A stretch of 33,249 bases of DNA, taken from Blastomonas sp. AAP53. GTDB lineage: Bacteria > Pseudomonadota > Alphaproteobacteria > Sphingomonadales > Sphingomonadaceae. The position numbers were made by a program, and so were the translations under genes. Shown here piece by piece: positions 1-8,893 of this stretch. How positions within the stretch are numbered: the stretch's first letter is position 1; every line of letters starts with the position of its first letter. The notes under the pieces are model-generated. The model saw nothing but the letters and a program-made list of their open reading frames with translations. It made no database searches and had not been told where the DNA came from. The DNA is taken from positions 1-33,249 of the forward strand of contig NZ_ANFZ01000015.1 in assembly GCF_000331245.1 (NCBI RefSeq), in the 5' to 3' direction.

Positions 1-1083
1 ATAACCGGCAGCCATAACCCCGCCAATTACAACGGCTTCAAGATGGTCTTTCAGGGTCGCCCGTTCTTTGGCGCCGACATCCGCAAGCTGGGCGAGATGG
101 CGGCGGCGGGCGATTGGGACAGCGGCACGGGCACGTCGCGTTCGATCGATATTCTGGACCGGTATATCGACCGGCTGGTCGAGGACTTTGGCGGCTCGGC
201 TGCGCGTGTCGGCTGGGATTGCGGCAACGGCGCTGCGGGTCCGGCGGTGGAAAAGCTGGTCAAGCGGCTTCCGGGCGAACACTTCACCCTGTTCACGGAT
301 GTCGACGGCAATTTTCCCAACCATCATCCTGACCCCACCGAGGAAAAGAATCTGGTCGATCTGAAGGCGCTTGTCGCCGAAAAGAATCTCGATTTCGGAG
401 TGGCTTTCGACGGTGACGGTGATCGCATAGGTGCGATTGACGGCCAGGGCCGCGTGATCTGGGGCGATCAGCTGCTCAGCATCTACGCCGAAGCGGTTCT
501 GAAAGATCTGCCGGGCGCGACCATCATTGCCGATGTGAAGGCCAGCCAGGCGCTGTTCGACCGGGTGAGCGAGCTGGGCGGCGTTCCTTTGATGTGGAAG
601 ACCGGGCACAGCCTGATCAAGTCGAAGATGAAGGAAACCGGCTGTCCGCTGGCAGGCGAGATGAGCGGCCATGTGTTTTTCAAGCACCGTTATTACGGGT
701 TCGACGACGCGCTTTATGCCGCCGTCCGACTGATCGAAGCGCAGACCCTGCTGGGCAAGTCCGTCACCCAGCTGCGCGGCGAGATGGCGCCGATGGTCAA
801 CACTCCGGAGCTTCGCTTCCAGGTCGACGAGACGCGCAAGTTCGCGGTGGTCGAAGAGGTGCTCGCACGCCTTTCGGCCAGCTGTGCGCAGGTCGATGCC
901 ACTGACGGCGCACGCGTCAACACCGCCGACGGCTGGTGGCTGTTGCGTGCATCGAACACGCAGGACGTGCTCGTTGCCCGCGCCGAAGCGCGCGATGAAG
1001 CAGGTCTCGATCGCATGATGGCGCAGATCGACCAACAGCTCGCCGCGTCCGGACTGGAACGCGGCGAGCTGGCCGGACACTGA
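1..1083 (+). CDS. manB: Phosphomannomutase/phosphoglucomutase, 3' part (5' end outside window)
   Basis: This enzyme interconverts hexose-6-phosphate and hexose-1-phosphate in the cytoplasm and feeds GDP-mannose, and possibly UDP-glucose, synthesis. The frame is open from base 1 and its first residues read TGSHNP, the active-site phosphoserine loop of the alpha-D-phosphohexomutase family. The true start, roughly the first hundred residues, therefore lies upstream. The ATG at 43 is internal and should not be taken as the start. The Mg-binding DGDGDR motif is at 409-426, the sugar-binding GEMSGH loop near 655, and the C-terminal phosphate-binding RASNTQ near 950. galE follows after 13 nt, then manA and manC, which supports a GDP-mannose supply operon. 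Whether it prefers mannose or glucose cannot be read from sequence alone; many family members use both. Confidence 0.93.
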   Translation: MTGSHNPANYNGFKMVFQGRPFFGADIRKLGEMAAAGDWDSGTGTSRSIDILDRYIDRLVEDFGGSAARVGWDCGNGAAGPAVEKLVKRLPGEHFTLFTDVDGNFPNHHPDPTEEKNLVDLKALVAEKNLDFGVAFDGDGDRIGAIDGQGRVIWGDQLLSIYAEAVLKDLPGATIIADVKASQALFDRVSELGGVPLMWKTGHSLIKSKMKETGCPLAGEMSGHVFFKHRYYGFDDALYAAVRLIEAQTLLGKSVTQLRGEMAPMVNTPELRFQVDETRKFAVVEEVLARLSASCAQVDATDGARVNTADGWWLLRASNTQDVLVARAEARDEAGLDRMMAQIDQQLAASGLERGELAGH

Positions 1084-1096
1084 GGCAGCAGGTGAC

Positions 1097-2119
1097 ATGA
1101 CACAGATTGACAGCTTCAAGGCGGCGCAGACCGTCCTGGTCACCGGCGGTGCCGGCTACATCGGCAGCCATGCCGTGCTCGCCTTACTCGATTCCGGGTG
1201 GAAGGTGGCGGTGGTCGACAATCTGGTCACCGGGTTTCGCTGGGCGGTGCCCGATGCGGTTGCCTTTTACGAAGGCGATATCGCCGATGGCGATCTTCTC
1301 GCACGGATCATAGCCGAACAGAACATCGGCGCGATCCTGCACTTTGCAGGCTCGATCGTCGTGCCCGAATCTGTCAGCGATCCGCTCAAATACTACAGCA
1401 ACAACACGGTCAAAAGCCGTGCGCTGATCGAAGCAGCAGTGACCGGCGGGGTAAAGCACTTCATTTTCTCGTCGACCGCAGCCACATACGGAACGCCTGA
1501 AAATGACGGCCCGATCAGCGAGACGACGCCGCAAAGGCCGATCAATCCCTATGGTACATCGAAACTGATGACCGAGTGGATGCTACGTGATGTCGCTGCA
1601 GCGCATGACTTCAACTATTGCGCGCTGCGCTATTTCAACGTCGCAGGGGCCGATCCACGCACCCGCAGCGGGCAATCGACGGCAGGGGCAACGCATCTGA
1701 TCAAGGTCGCGGTTGAAGCGGCTCTGGGCAAGCGCGACCATGTCGCGGTATTCGGTACCGATTTCGACACGGCCGACGGCACCGGTGTGCGCGATTACAT
1801 CCACGTCAGCGATCTGGCCGACGCCCATGTGCTCGCTCTGCGAGCGCTGATCGAAGCTCCGCAGAAATCGCATTTCCTCAATTGTGGTTATGGCCATGGC
1901 TATTCGGTGCTCGAAGTGCTGGACGCTGTCGACCGGGTGACCAACATGAAGATTGAACGCCGCATTTCCGGCCGCCGCGCCGGCGACCCTGCCTCACTGA
2001 CGGCAGACAACCGCGCCATCCGTGAGCGCTTTGGCTGGATGCCGGCGTTTGACGACCTCGACAGCATCGTTATCCATGCGCTGGGCTGGGAACGCAAGCT
2101 GACGCAGATGGATCGATGA
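1097..2119 (+). CDS. galE: UDP-glucose 4-epimerase
   Basis: It interconverts UDP-glucose and UDP-galactose with bound NAD and so would supply galactose to the polysaccharide. The product is 340 residues, the usual GalE length. It opens with an NAD-binding GGAGYIG Rossmann motif (residues 17-23) and has the SDR catalytic pair Tyr152/Lys156 in YGTSK, preceded by an FSSTAATYG segment. The start is the ATG at 1097, 13 nt after the mutase stop. Its stop overlaps the manA start in ATGA, so the two are probably translationally coupled. The C-terminal half is typical of GalE (HVSDLADAH). A different UDP-hexose specificity cannot be excluded, but GalE is the simplest call. Confidence 0.9.
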   Translation: MTQIDSFKAAQTVLVTGGAGYIGSHAVLALLDSGWKVAVVDNLVTGFRWAVPDAVAFYEGDIADGDLLARIIAEQNIGAILHFAGSIVVPESVSDPLKYYSNNTVKSRALIEAAVTGGVKHFIFSSTAATYGTPENDGPISETTPQRPINPYGTSKLMTEWMLRDVAAAHDFNYCALRYFNVAGADPRTRSGQSTAGATHLIKVAVEAALGKRDHVAVFGTDFDTADGTGVRDYIHVSDLADAHVLALRALIEAPQKSHFLNCGYGHGYSVLEVLDAVDRVTNMKIERRISGRRAGDPASLTADNRAIRERFGWMPAFDDLDSIVIHALGWERKLTQMDR

Positions 2120-2940
2120 CCGTGGCGACTGCACCGGAAAAGCTGGCGACGCGATCTGTCGAAAAGCCCTGGGGCCGGGCCGTGCTACCAGCACCTTTCG
2201 TCAACCCCGGGTCCGACAGGATCGGCGAAATCTGGTTCGAATCGGAAGCCGGAGATCCGCTGGCGCTAATGGTCAAGTACCTGTTCACCAGCGAAAAACT
2301 TTCGATTCAGGTGCACCCCAGCGATGCACAGGCACACGCCATGGGACTGGGCGGCGGCAAGGAAGAATGCTGGCTGGTGCTGGACGCCGAGCCGGGCGCG
2401 ACGCTGGGCATAGGCACCCTGCACCCGCTGTCCGGCGAGGAACTGCGCGCGGCCTCACTCAATGGCGAGATCGAGGCACTGATGGACTGGAAGCCGGTGC
2501 AGCGCGGAGATTTTTTCTATATTCCGGCCGGAACAGTCCACGCAATCGGCGCCGGCGTCAGCCTGATCGAGATCCAGCAGAACGCCGATATCACCTATCG
2601 GCTGTACGATTACGGCCGCCCTCGCGAGTTGCATCTGGATGATGGCGTGGCGGTCTCCGTTGCTGCACCGTATGATCACCCCCTTCAGCAGTGCGTCGAC
2701 TTCAGCGTTGATCAACTGCTGGTCGATGGCCCGCTGTTCCAGTTGCGTCTCACCGGCGATGCCAATGAGACACTGGCGGGTTCCGGCCCGATGATTGTCG
2801 TCCCGGTCGAAGGAGATGTCTCCGTCAGGATGGGCGACACCCCACTGACCGTGGCAGCAGGCGAATGCCTGGCCGTCGAACCCAACACACCCATGGAAGC
2901 CAGCAGTGGAGCCCGTCTGCTGCTCGCTCGCGCAAGCTAG
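2116..2940 (+). CDS. manA: Mannose-6-phosphate isomerase, class I type
   Basis: It converts fructose-6-phosphate to mannose-6-phosphate, the entry step to GDP-mannose. The product is 274 residues, on the short side for class I enzymes. It shows the cupin zinc-site pattern: QVHPSD (residues 65-70), a KEECW segment (82-86) supplying a Glu, and PAGTVHAIG (137-145) supplying a His, followed by NADITYRLYDY. The ATG overlaps the galE stop by four bases. manC starts 15 nt downstream. A separate isomerase fits the fact that the ManC here lacks the C-terminal isomerase domain found in bifunctional enzymes. Confidence 0.9.
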   Translation: MTVATAPEKLATRSVEKPWGRAVLPAPFVNPGSDRIGEIWFESEAGDPLALMVKYLFTSEKLSIQVHPSDAQAHAMGLGGGKEECWLVLDAEPGATLGIGTLHPLSGEELRAASLNGEIEALMDWKPVQRGDFFYIPAGTVHAIGAGVSLIEIQQNADITYRLYDYGRPRELHLDDGVAVSVAAPYDHPLQQCVDFSVDQLLVDGPLFQLRLTGDANETLAGSGPMIVVPVEGDVSVRMGDTPLTVAAGECLAVEPNTPMEASSGARLLLARAS

Positions 2941-2955
2941 AACGGCAAAGACTGC

Positions 2956-4014
2956 ATGAGCAAAATCATCCCTGTCATCCTGTCCGGTGGTTCAGGCACC
3001 CGGTTGTGGCCGCTGTCGGTCGAGACCCGTCCCAAGCAGTTCCTGCCACTGGCATCGGCCAACTCGATGTTTGCCGATACGCTGGCACGCATCTGTGACA
3101 CGGCGCTTTTCGGTCCGGCACTGATCATCGGCGCTGAGCGCCACAGCGCGCTGATGGAAAGCGAACTGTCGGGCGAGGCCTTTGCCGATGCACGGATCAT
3201 CCTCGAACCAAGTGCGCGCAACACCGCGCCTGCCATCGCGCTGGCCGCGATCGCAACAGGCAGCGGCGATGCAGTGATGCTGGTGATGCCCAGCGATCAT
3301 GTCATCACCGATCTGCCGGCATTCCTGGCTGCCGTGACCACCGCCTTGCCCGCAGCGCAGGCAGGGTGGCTTGTCACCTTCGGGATCAACCCCACCGGCC
3401 CTGAAACCGGTTTTGGCTATATCCAGATGGCCAATCCGCTGGATGGGATGCCTGACGTGCGCAAGGTTGCCCGATTCATCGAGAAACCGGCGCGTGACAA
3501 GGCCGAAGCCATGCTGGCACAGGGCAATTATGCCTGGAACGCAGGAATCTTCCTGATGCGCGCCGATCGTTATCTGGAAGAGCTTGCCGCCCATGCTCCC
3601 GAGATGCACCGCACCGCGCATGGCGCACTGGACGGCATCGACCCTGCCGCACGCTGCATTCGTCCACTGCCCGACCAGTTCGCCGCCTGCCCGTCCGATT
3701 CGATCGATTATGCGGTGATGGAACGCGCAGAGCGAGTCGCGATCGTGCCAGTATCGTGCGGCTGGTCGGATGTCGGCAGCTGGGACGCACTGGCGGAAAT
3801 CGGGACCCCGGATACCGACGGCAACACCACGTCGGGCGAAGTCGTTGTGCTCGACAGCCACAACAACCATATCCACGCCGATGGCATCACGGTGACGGTG
3901 TCGGGCATCGACGACCTGATCATCATCGCTAATGGCCACCATGTAATGGTCGTCCCCAAGGGACGCTCGCAGGATGTAAAACAGATCGCTGCAGCCCTCA
4001 AGGACCGCCCCTAA
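2956..4014 (+). CDS. manC: Mannose-1-phosphate guanylyltransferase (monofunctional)
   Basis: It makes GDP-mannose from mannose-1-phosphate and GTP. The 352-residue protein begins with the nucleotidyltransferase signature GGSGTRLWPLS (residues 11-21) followed by RPKQF. It also has the VMPSDH segment and the FIEKP...GNYAWNAGIF region typical of the family. It ends after the short beta-helical tail and lacks the C-terminal cupin isomerase domain of bifunctional AlgA/ManC proteins; the separate manA just upstream supplies that activity. It is the last gene of the mutase-galE-manA-manC run. A 571-base non-coding stretch follows. Confidence 0.93.
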   Translation: MSKIIPVILSGGSGTRLWPLSVETRPKQFLPLASANSMFADTLARICDTALFGPALIIGAERHSALMESELSGEAFADARIILEPSARNTAPAIALAAIATGSGDAVMLVMPSDHVITDLPAFLAAVTTALPAAQAGWLVTFGINPTGPETGFGYIQMANPLDGMPDVRKVARFIEKPARDKAEAMLAQGNYAWNAGIFLMRADRYLEELAAHAPEMHRTAHGALDGIDPAARCIRPLPDQFAACPSDSIDYAVMERAERVAIVPVSCGWSDVGSWDALAEIGTPDTDGNTTSGEVVVLDSHNNHIHADGITVTVSGIDDLIIIANGHHVMVVPKGRSQDVKQIAAALKDRP

Positions 4015-4585
4015 AACTTTCCCCCGCCGCAAAACAGCCTGCACCGGACGCCTGACAGGGATGTTGTCATGTAGGTCGTCAAGGGACAACATTGATATTG
4101 CGTTACCCCCAATGCTGGAGTAATCCGCGACGCGCCTGCGACTGGTGCAATGTGTTGAGCGTGGCGGGACAGCAGCGTTCAAACGATCCATCGGACAGGG
4201 TATGTTACTGTATTTGATTTTGCAGAGCAAAGGCTAACTCCAACAACTTCTCAGAGATTTTTTGAGAAATCACAAATGACTGGCAAATAACTAGGTCGAC
4301 ATGGCTCCCTATTATGGATCGTGATTAGCTAGGCGGCAAACACCTTCTCATTATCAATTAAGCGGTTCCCGTTGTTTTCTGTATCATTTTATCTTCAGCG
4401 AACTGCTTAACGAGTTTCACCTATGGCTTGACGTCACAGATAGATGCTTACTGGATTGGCAATCGAGCAAGATTTTTCAACTCAGTTTGCCGAGATATGA
4501 CCCGGCCCGCGCCATCGGGTGCTCTGGGGATACAAAAATTTGTTGTAGTTGCTTGGGAATAAAGCTGTATTTTAGGAATTGATTA
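4015..4585 (+). promoter_or_regulatory. Long intergenic region upstream of gmd
   Basis: These 571 bases between manC and gmd hold no convincing gene; the longest sense frames are about 20 codons. From about 4200 the composition turns visibly AT-rich compared with the flanking genes. An 8-bp inverted repeat (ATGTTGTC at 4061-4068, GACAACAT at 4085-4092) and a 6-bp one (TTCTCA at 4248-4253, TGAGAA at 4263-4268) are present. Neither is followed by a clear T-run. The region probably carries the promoter and control sites for the gmd unit, but no single promoter can be assigned. Confidence 0.4.
4061..4092. repeat. 8-bp inverted repeat downstream of manC
   Basis: ATGTTGTC (4061-4068) and GACAACAT (4085-4092) are perfect reverse complements separated by 16 bases. 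It lies 46 bases past the manC stop. It could be an RNA hairpin at the end of the manC transcript or an operator; the lack of a T-tract argues against a classical terminator. Confidence 0.35.
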
Positions 4586-5659
4586 ATGAACGAAAAGAAG
4601 CAAAAAGTTGCACTGGTGACCGGCGTTACTGGTCAGGATGGCGCCTATCTTTCTCAGCTTTTGCTAGAAAAGGGCTATATCGTGCACGGTATCAAAAGAA
4701 GGTCCTCGTCCTTCAATACCGGACGCATTGAAGATCTTTACGAAGATCCGCACATCGAGAACCAGCGCTTCATTCTGCATCATGGCGACATGACCGACAG
4801 CACCGGCATCATCCGTATCATCCAAGAATGCCAGCCAGACGAAATTTACAATCTCGCCGCCCAAAGCCACGTGGCCGTAAGCTTCGAAACCCCCGAATAC
4901 ACAGCCAACGCCGATGCCATCGGCACGCTGCGAATCTTGGAAGCGATTCGCATCCTGGGTATCGTCGACACCTGCAAGTTCTATCAGGCGTCTACCTCCG
5001 AGTTGTATGGTCTGGTACAAGAAGTTCCGCAGCGCGAAACCACCCCCTTCTATCCGCGCTCGCCTTACGCGGCCGCCAAGCTCTATGCTTACTGGATCGT
5101 CGTCAACTATCGCGAAGCCTATGGCATCCATGCGTCGAACGGCATTCTGTTCAATCATGAAAGCCCGCTGCGCGGCGAAACCTTCGTGACCCGCAAGATC
5201 ACTCGCGCAGCCGCTGCGATCAAGCTTGGCCGTCAGAACAAGCTGTTCCTTGGCAACCTCGACGCCAAGCGCGACTGGGGCCACGCCCGCGAATATGTGC
5301 GCGGCATGTGGATGATGCTGCAGCAGGAAACCCCGGACGATTACGTCCTCGCAACAGGCGTCACGACTGAAGTGCGCGAATTCGTACGCTGGGCGTTCGA
5401 AGACGTAGGCATCGACCTGGAATTTCGCGGCACCGGCGCAGACGAAAAGGGTTATTGCAAGGCCACCGGCAAGTGCCTCGTTGAGGTTGACCCCCGCTAT
5501 TTTCGCCCGACCGAAGTCGAACTTCTGCTCGGAGATCCCACCAAGGCTGAAACACAGCTGGGTTGGAAGCACGAAACCTCGCCTCGTGATCTGGCGCGAG
5601 AAATGGTGCTGTCCGATTTGGAACTGATGAAGACCGCCCCCATCGGCAAGGGCGCCTGA
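4586..5659 (+). CDS. gmd: GDP-mannose 4,6-dehydratase
   Basis: It converts GDP-D-mannose to GDP-4-keto-6-deoxy-D-mannose, the precursor of GDP-L-fucose and other GDP-6-deoxyhexoses. The 357-residue length is typical. The NADP-binding motif GVTGQDG is at residues 13-19, the [12 protein letters not shown] segment is characteristic of Gmd, and the catalytic set is STSEL (136-140) with Tyr161/Lys165 in YAAAK. The start ATG at 4586 has an AGGA ribosome site at 4574-4577. The partner reductase (fcl, 17362) is about 12 kb downstream rather than adjacent, but both are on the same strand in the same locus. Confidence 0.95.
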   Translation: MNEKKQKVALVTGVTGQDGAYLSQLLLEKGYIVHGIKRRSSSFNTGRIEDLYEDPHIENQRFILHHGDMTDSTGIIRIIQECQPDEIYNLAAQSHVAVSFETPEYTANADAIGTLRILEAIRILGIVDTCKFYQASTSELYGLVQEVPQRETTPFYPRSPYAAAKLYAYWIVVNYREAYGIHASNGILFNHESPLRGETFVTRKITRAAAAIKLGRQNKLFLGNLDAKRDWGHAREYVRGMWMMLQQETPDDYVLATGVTTEVREFVRWAFEDVGIDLEFRGTGADEKGYCKATGKCLVEVDPRYFRPTEVELLLGDPTKAETQLGWKHETSPRDLAREMVLSDLELMKTAPIGKGA

Positions 5660-5773
5660 TCAGCATCTGCCACGGTCGCAGTTCTCTCGGGCATACTGCG
5701 CCGTGGCACATTGCCCTCGGGATACTGATGTGTCGCTGGCAGCCGAGGTTTCATCCTCTTTCGAATTATCATC

Positions 5774-7111
5774 ATGGGTTTTGATTTGAAAATGTTTAGC
5801 GTGGCGGGGCGTGCCAGGGTGCTGTTCCTCGCCTACGCAACGTCGTTGTTGTCAAAACTCGTGACCGCCCTTGTTCAGCTGCTAGCCTTTCCGGTCGCGG
5901 CGAGAACGCTGGGGGTCGAAAATTTCGGAGCGATGCTAACGCTGGCGGCGATTACGTCTCTGCTTTATATTCCCGGTATCGGCCTCGCACCGGCCGTCAG
6001 CTTCGCGATGGGCCGCAGCATTGGCTCAGGTGCGCAGCCATGCGCGGCCCGCGTCTTTGTCGACGCCACTCGCCTCGGCCTCTTCGCAATGCTGCTTTGG
6101 GCCACTTTGGGCAGCGCGCTGATCGCTGTTGTCCCTGCAGAATTTCTTTTCGGTTCGGGCGCAAGCCGCCTCGACGACAGCGCCAGAATCGGGGCATTCG
6201 CCATGCTCGGGCATGTATCCCTCGCATATGGCTTCACCTTCATCGACGGTGCCCGAGCCGCAATGAACCAGACCCACATCTCCAACCTTTATGCGCTCAG
6301 CGGCTCCGCCCTCGTCTTCGGCCTCGCGATGCTCCTGGCGACGCAGGATGCGGGCTTTGGTTGGTTCTACATCAGCATTTTCTTGGTTCCGGTGATCATG
6401 CAGGCGATCAACCTTGCCCACTTCTGCATCGAGCATCGCGTCATGCTGGCGAGCGCAAGGGACGAACAGCCGGATTACTGGTCGATCATTCGGCCCGCTC
6501 TCGACTTCACCCGCGGGCAGGTGGGAATCGTCCTGCATCTTCACGGCCTAGTGTTCATTCTCACCCAGACGGTCGGTTTGTCGGCAGGCGCGGTATCGGG
6601 TGGCATCGTGCGACTGTACATGCAGATCAATAGCCTAGTACAATCGGTCCTGACACCACTTCTGCCGACGTTGAGCGCGGCCAACGCGGCCAACGACAGC
6701 AAATGGCAGCGAACCGGCATTCTGGCCATCTTGGGTCTGACCTGGGGGGCCATTCCCATGCTGGGCGTGTTCGTCGGCCTGTTCGGCCAGCAAATCCTGC
6801 GGCTGTGGCTCAATCTCGACATCACTGCCAACGGGGTTTCGACTTGGGCCTATGCAGCCTGGGGAAGCCTGAGCACGATGGTGCTTATCGCGTTTTCAGT
6901 GATGATTGCGCTCGGTCAATCTAAGCTGCAAGGAAGCCTCATCCTAGTATCGGGTACTTTCGGCTGCTTGAGTGCATTGTGGCTCTTGCAGGGCGGATCG
7001 ACCGAATCGGCGATCTGGGTCAATGCCCTGTTTTTACTTCTGGGAGGTTTGATCATCCCGACACGGTCAATGGTGCACATCGTCCAGACGCCGCGTCCCA
7101 CCGAAGCGTGA
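5774..7111 (+). CDS. Wzx-like polysaccharide repeat-unit flippase
   Basis: This 445-residue, very hydrophobic protein has many predicted membrane helices and the general look of MOP/PST-superfamily flippases. These move undecaprenyl-linked oligosaccharide units across the inner membrane. Its N-terminus (SKLVTALVQLLAFPVAARTL) matches the typical Wzx opening, in which the first helix is followed by a VAARTLG-type motif. No strong Shine-Dalgarno site precedes the ATG at 5774; an in-frame ATG at 5792 is an alternative. Its neighbours gmd and the Wzy-like gene support the role. The sugar carried cannot be inferred. Confidence 0.8.
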   Translation: MGFDLKMFSVAGRARVLFLAYATSLLSKLVTALVQLLAFPVAARTLGVENFGAMLTLAAITSLLYIPGIGLAPAVSFAMGRSIGSGAQPCAARVFVDATRLGLFAMLLWATLGSALIAVVPAEFLFGSGASRLDDSARIGAFAMLGHVSLAYGFTFIDGARAAMNQTHISNLYALSGSALVFGLAMLLATQDAGFGWFYISIFLVPVIMQAINLAHFCIEHRVMLASARDEQPDYWSIIRPALDFTRGQVGIVLHLHGLVFILTQTVGLSAGAVSGGIVRLYMQINSLVQSVLTPLLPTLSAANAANDSKWQRTGILAILGLTWGAIPMLGVFVGLFGQQILRLWLNLDITANGVSTWAYAAWGSLSTMVLIAFSVMIALGQSKLQGSLILVSGTFGCLSALWLLQGGSTESAIWVNALFLLLGGLIIPTRSMVHIVQTPRPTEA

Positions 7112-7468
7112 CCGCCCTCTTTACCGCACGCATGATCGGCCGGGACCAACAAGAAATCAGCCTTCGATTGAGATCTGACATATGCCATTGAAAAATATAC
7201 TTTTATTTTGCCCGGCAATCAATTCTTCAGCCCCACCATGATCAGAACGGCTCGTCGTTAAGGGCTTGCTTTCATCCCGACCTCGCCTTAGTGCAAGCCT
7301 TGTCAGATGTACTATTCGAGTGTCTAGGCGCGCCTTAGGCATTTTATCGGCACGGGCATCACTCGTGCCTTTGGAAAATTGACCGTAAGTTCCCAGTCAA
7401 TTCAACGCAGGGCACCTTATGCCTGACGACAACTCCCAGCGTACATGTGAAGCACGATTTGAAGATTG
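7112..7468 (+). promoter_or_regulatory. Intergenic region upstream of the first Wzy-like gene
   Basis: This 357-base gap contains no substantial gene. It holds a hairpin at 7349-7369 and, at its 3' end, a 16-codon frame (7419-7469) whose stop overlaps the downstream start. Part of it, near 7180-7220, is AT-rich. A promoter for the Wzy/export genes is plausible here, but no clear -35/-10 pair is evident. Confidence 0.35.
7349..7369 (+). promoter_or_regulatory. Hairpin upstream of the Wzy-like gene
   Basis: GGCACG (7349-7354) pairs with CGTGCC (7364-7369). One inner G-U and one G-C pair extend the stem to eight pairs around a 5-base loop. Only a short TTT follows. It could be a weak terminator for the flippase transcript or a 5'-UTR structure. 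Confidence 0.35.
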
Positions 7469-7469
7469 A
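7419..7469 (+). CDS. Candidate 16-residue leader peptide
   Basis: A short frame MPDDNSQRTCEARFED starts at the ATG at 7419, with an AGGG-like element around 7408-7411. It stops at the TGA at 7467-7469, whose last base is the A of the downstream ATG (TGATG). The arrangement would allow translational coupling to the Wzy-like gene, which has only a weak ribosome site of its own. The peptide has no recognisable function and the frame is short enough to be chance. Confidence 0.25.
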   Translation: MPDDNSQRTCEARFED

Positions 7470-8836
7470 TGGTGAGCAGGACAAAAAAACGACCGGGCGT
7501 TTCACAGCTTTGTATGGCGCCGATTTATGTATTCATCGTTGCGAGCATCGCTCTCGGCGGCGGTCCCGGACAGCTTGATTTCGCACTTTTGGCGTGGTGC
7601 ATAGCAGCACTCTTCCTTATTGTCTCTAGGCCCTGGCAAAACTGGAACTCGTCGCTGCGCGCGCTCCCTAGTCCCGCGCAAGGAGCGGTCTGGCTATGGC
7701 TCACCCTTCCCTTTTTCCAGCTTGTGCCCCTTCCGCCCAGCATCTGGCAGACATTGCCAGGCAGCGAAATCAGAACGGCGATCGCGCAGCATTTTGGCAT
7801 GGGCAGCCAATGGATGCCGTTGTCGCTAAGTCCGATTGAGACGACATATACCGCCATTGTCTCTCTCGGTATGTTCACCTTCTTCACGGCAATTATCAGC
7901 CTAACTGAGCGCCAGCTGCGGCAAGCGATCTGGGTGATCGTCGGCATGTTTGCACTGGCAACGACGATCGGCGTTATCCAGTACACATCTTCGGGCCAGC
8001 TTCTGCAGTTCCACAGCCTTGCCCACCGCACCTCGTTGCTTGGATTTTTTGCCAATAAGAATCACATGGCGCTGGCTCTTGCCTGCATGATCCCGCTTGG
8101 ATACGCGCTGATAAAGGACTTGCCTGGCGAGGGGGCGATTAAGAACTATCAGTTCGCATGCCTGTTTGGACTCGTTTTTGCGCTTTTGATTACCACGAAC
8201 AGTCGCGCTGGACTCGCCTTCGGAATGATAGCAACCTTAGCCACCCTTTTTCATATAGCACCAAAACGTCGCGCCTTGGTTGCTTCAATATTTGTTGGCG
8301 CTGTAGCGCTCCTGTCAGCCATCCTCAGTCTTGTCCCGAATATTGCCATCGTCATGGAGCGGTTCGGCAATACTTCTGAAGACGGGCGACTGGATATGCT
8401 CGCTCAATCATGGCCGTTGATCGAACAGTACAGCGCAACTGGATCCGGCTTTGGCAGCTTTTCCGAAGTATTCGTACCCAACGAAAAATTGGAATGGCTC
8501 CTACCAAACTACGTCAATCAGCTACACAATGATTGGGTTCAGTTTGTCATGGAGGGAGGAATCCCTGCAGGACTAATCATTATTCTGGTAATTATATCGC
8601 TCACCATGGCGACCCTAAAGGCTCGAGCCCAAGGCGAACAGCATTCCTCGTCAGGCTCTTTTGAGGCCAATATTCTGTGGGCCAGCATGGTTATTATCGC
8701 TCTATTCGGACTTCACAGCATTATAGATTACCCCGCTCGCAGAATAGCAAGCTTGATGCTGTTGATATTTGCATTGTCACTCACAATGCGCCCGTACGTG
8801 CTCGCCCAACGAAAATTAGCGATGGCAAATTCTTGA
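7469..8836 (+). CDS. O-antigen ligase/Wzy-family membrane protein
   Basis: This protein of about 455 residues is highly hydrophobic and has the O-antigen ligase/polymerase family pattern. A set of N-terminal helices is followed by a region with TTNSRAGLAF and a large periplasmic loop. That loop contains GRLDMLAQSWPLIEQY, GSGFGSF and NQLHNDWVQFVMEGGI, motifs usual for WaaL/Wzy-type C-OS bond-forming transferases. It most likely polymerises repeat units or ligates glycan at the periplasmic face. I chose the ATG at 7469 over the TTG two codon steps earlier (7466) because it overlaps an upstream stop. Codon use is more AT-rich than in the sugar nucleotide genes, as is common for wzx/wzy genes. 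Polymerase versus ligase cannot be told from sequence. Confidence 0.8.
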   Translation: MVSRTKKRPGVSQLCMAPIYVFIVASIALGGGPGQLDFALLAWCIAALFLIVSRPWQNWNSSLRALPSPAQGAVWLWLTLPFFQLVPLPPSIWQTLPGSEIRTAIAQHFGMGSQWMPLSLSPIETTYTAIVSLGMFTFFTAIISLTERQLRQAIWVIVGMFALATTIGVIQYTSSGQLLQFHSLAHRTSLLGFFANKNHMALALACMIPLGYALIKDLPGEGAIKNYQFACLFGLVFALLITTNSRAGLAFGMIATLATLFHIAPKRRALVASIFVGAVALLSAILSLVPNIAIVMERFGNTSEDGRLDMLAQSWPLIEQYSATGSGFGSFSEVFVPNEKLEWLLPNYVNQLHNDWVQFVMEGGIPAGLIIILVIISLTMATLKARAQGEQHSSSGSFEANILWASMVIIALFGLHSIIDYPARRIASLMLLIFALSLTMRPYVLAQRKLAMANS

Positions 8837-8880
8837 GTTTCCGTTAGGAATTTTTTACCGATCATCGGGTGGCAATTTCT

Positions 8881-8886
8881 GGAAGG
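8881..8886 (+). promoter_or_regulatory. Ribosome binding site fixing the TTG start of the Wza-like gene
   Basis: GGAAGG lies 7 bases before TTG at 8894. No in-frame ATG would keep the lipoprotein signal peptide, so this site supports the TTG start. Confidence 0.6.
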
Positions 8887-8893
8887 TATCAGC

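Noticed and set aside
2992-4230. 412-codon open frame on the - strand opposite manC
   Set aside because: manC on the + strand has clear family motifs throughout; the antisense frame is His/Arg/Cys-rich with no family features, typical of a shadow in GC-rich DNA.
4543-4571. Promoter-like TTGTAG / 17 bases / TGTATT upstream of gmd
   Set aside because: The predicted start point would fall at or after the AGGA ribosome site, leaving almost no leader; only a weak match.
4664-5572. 302-codon open frame on the - strand opposite gmd
   Set aside because: It mirrors the gmd codon pattern and has no recognisable motif, whereas gmd is unmistakable.
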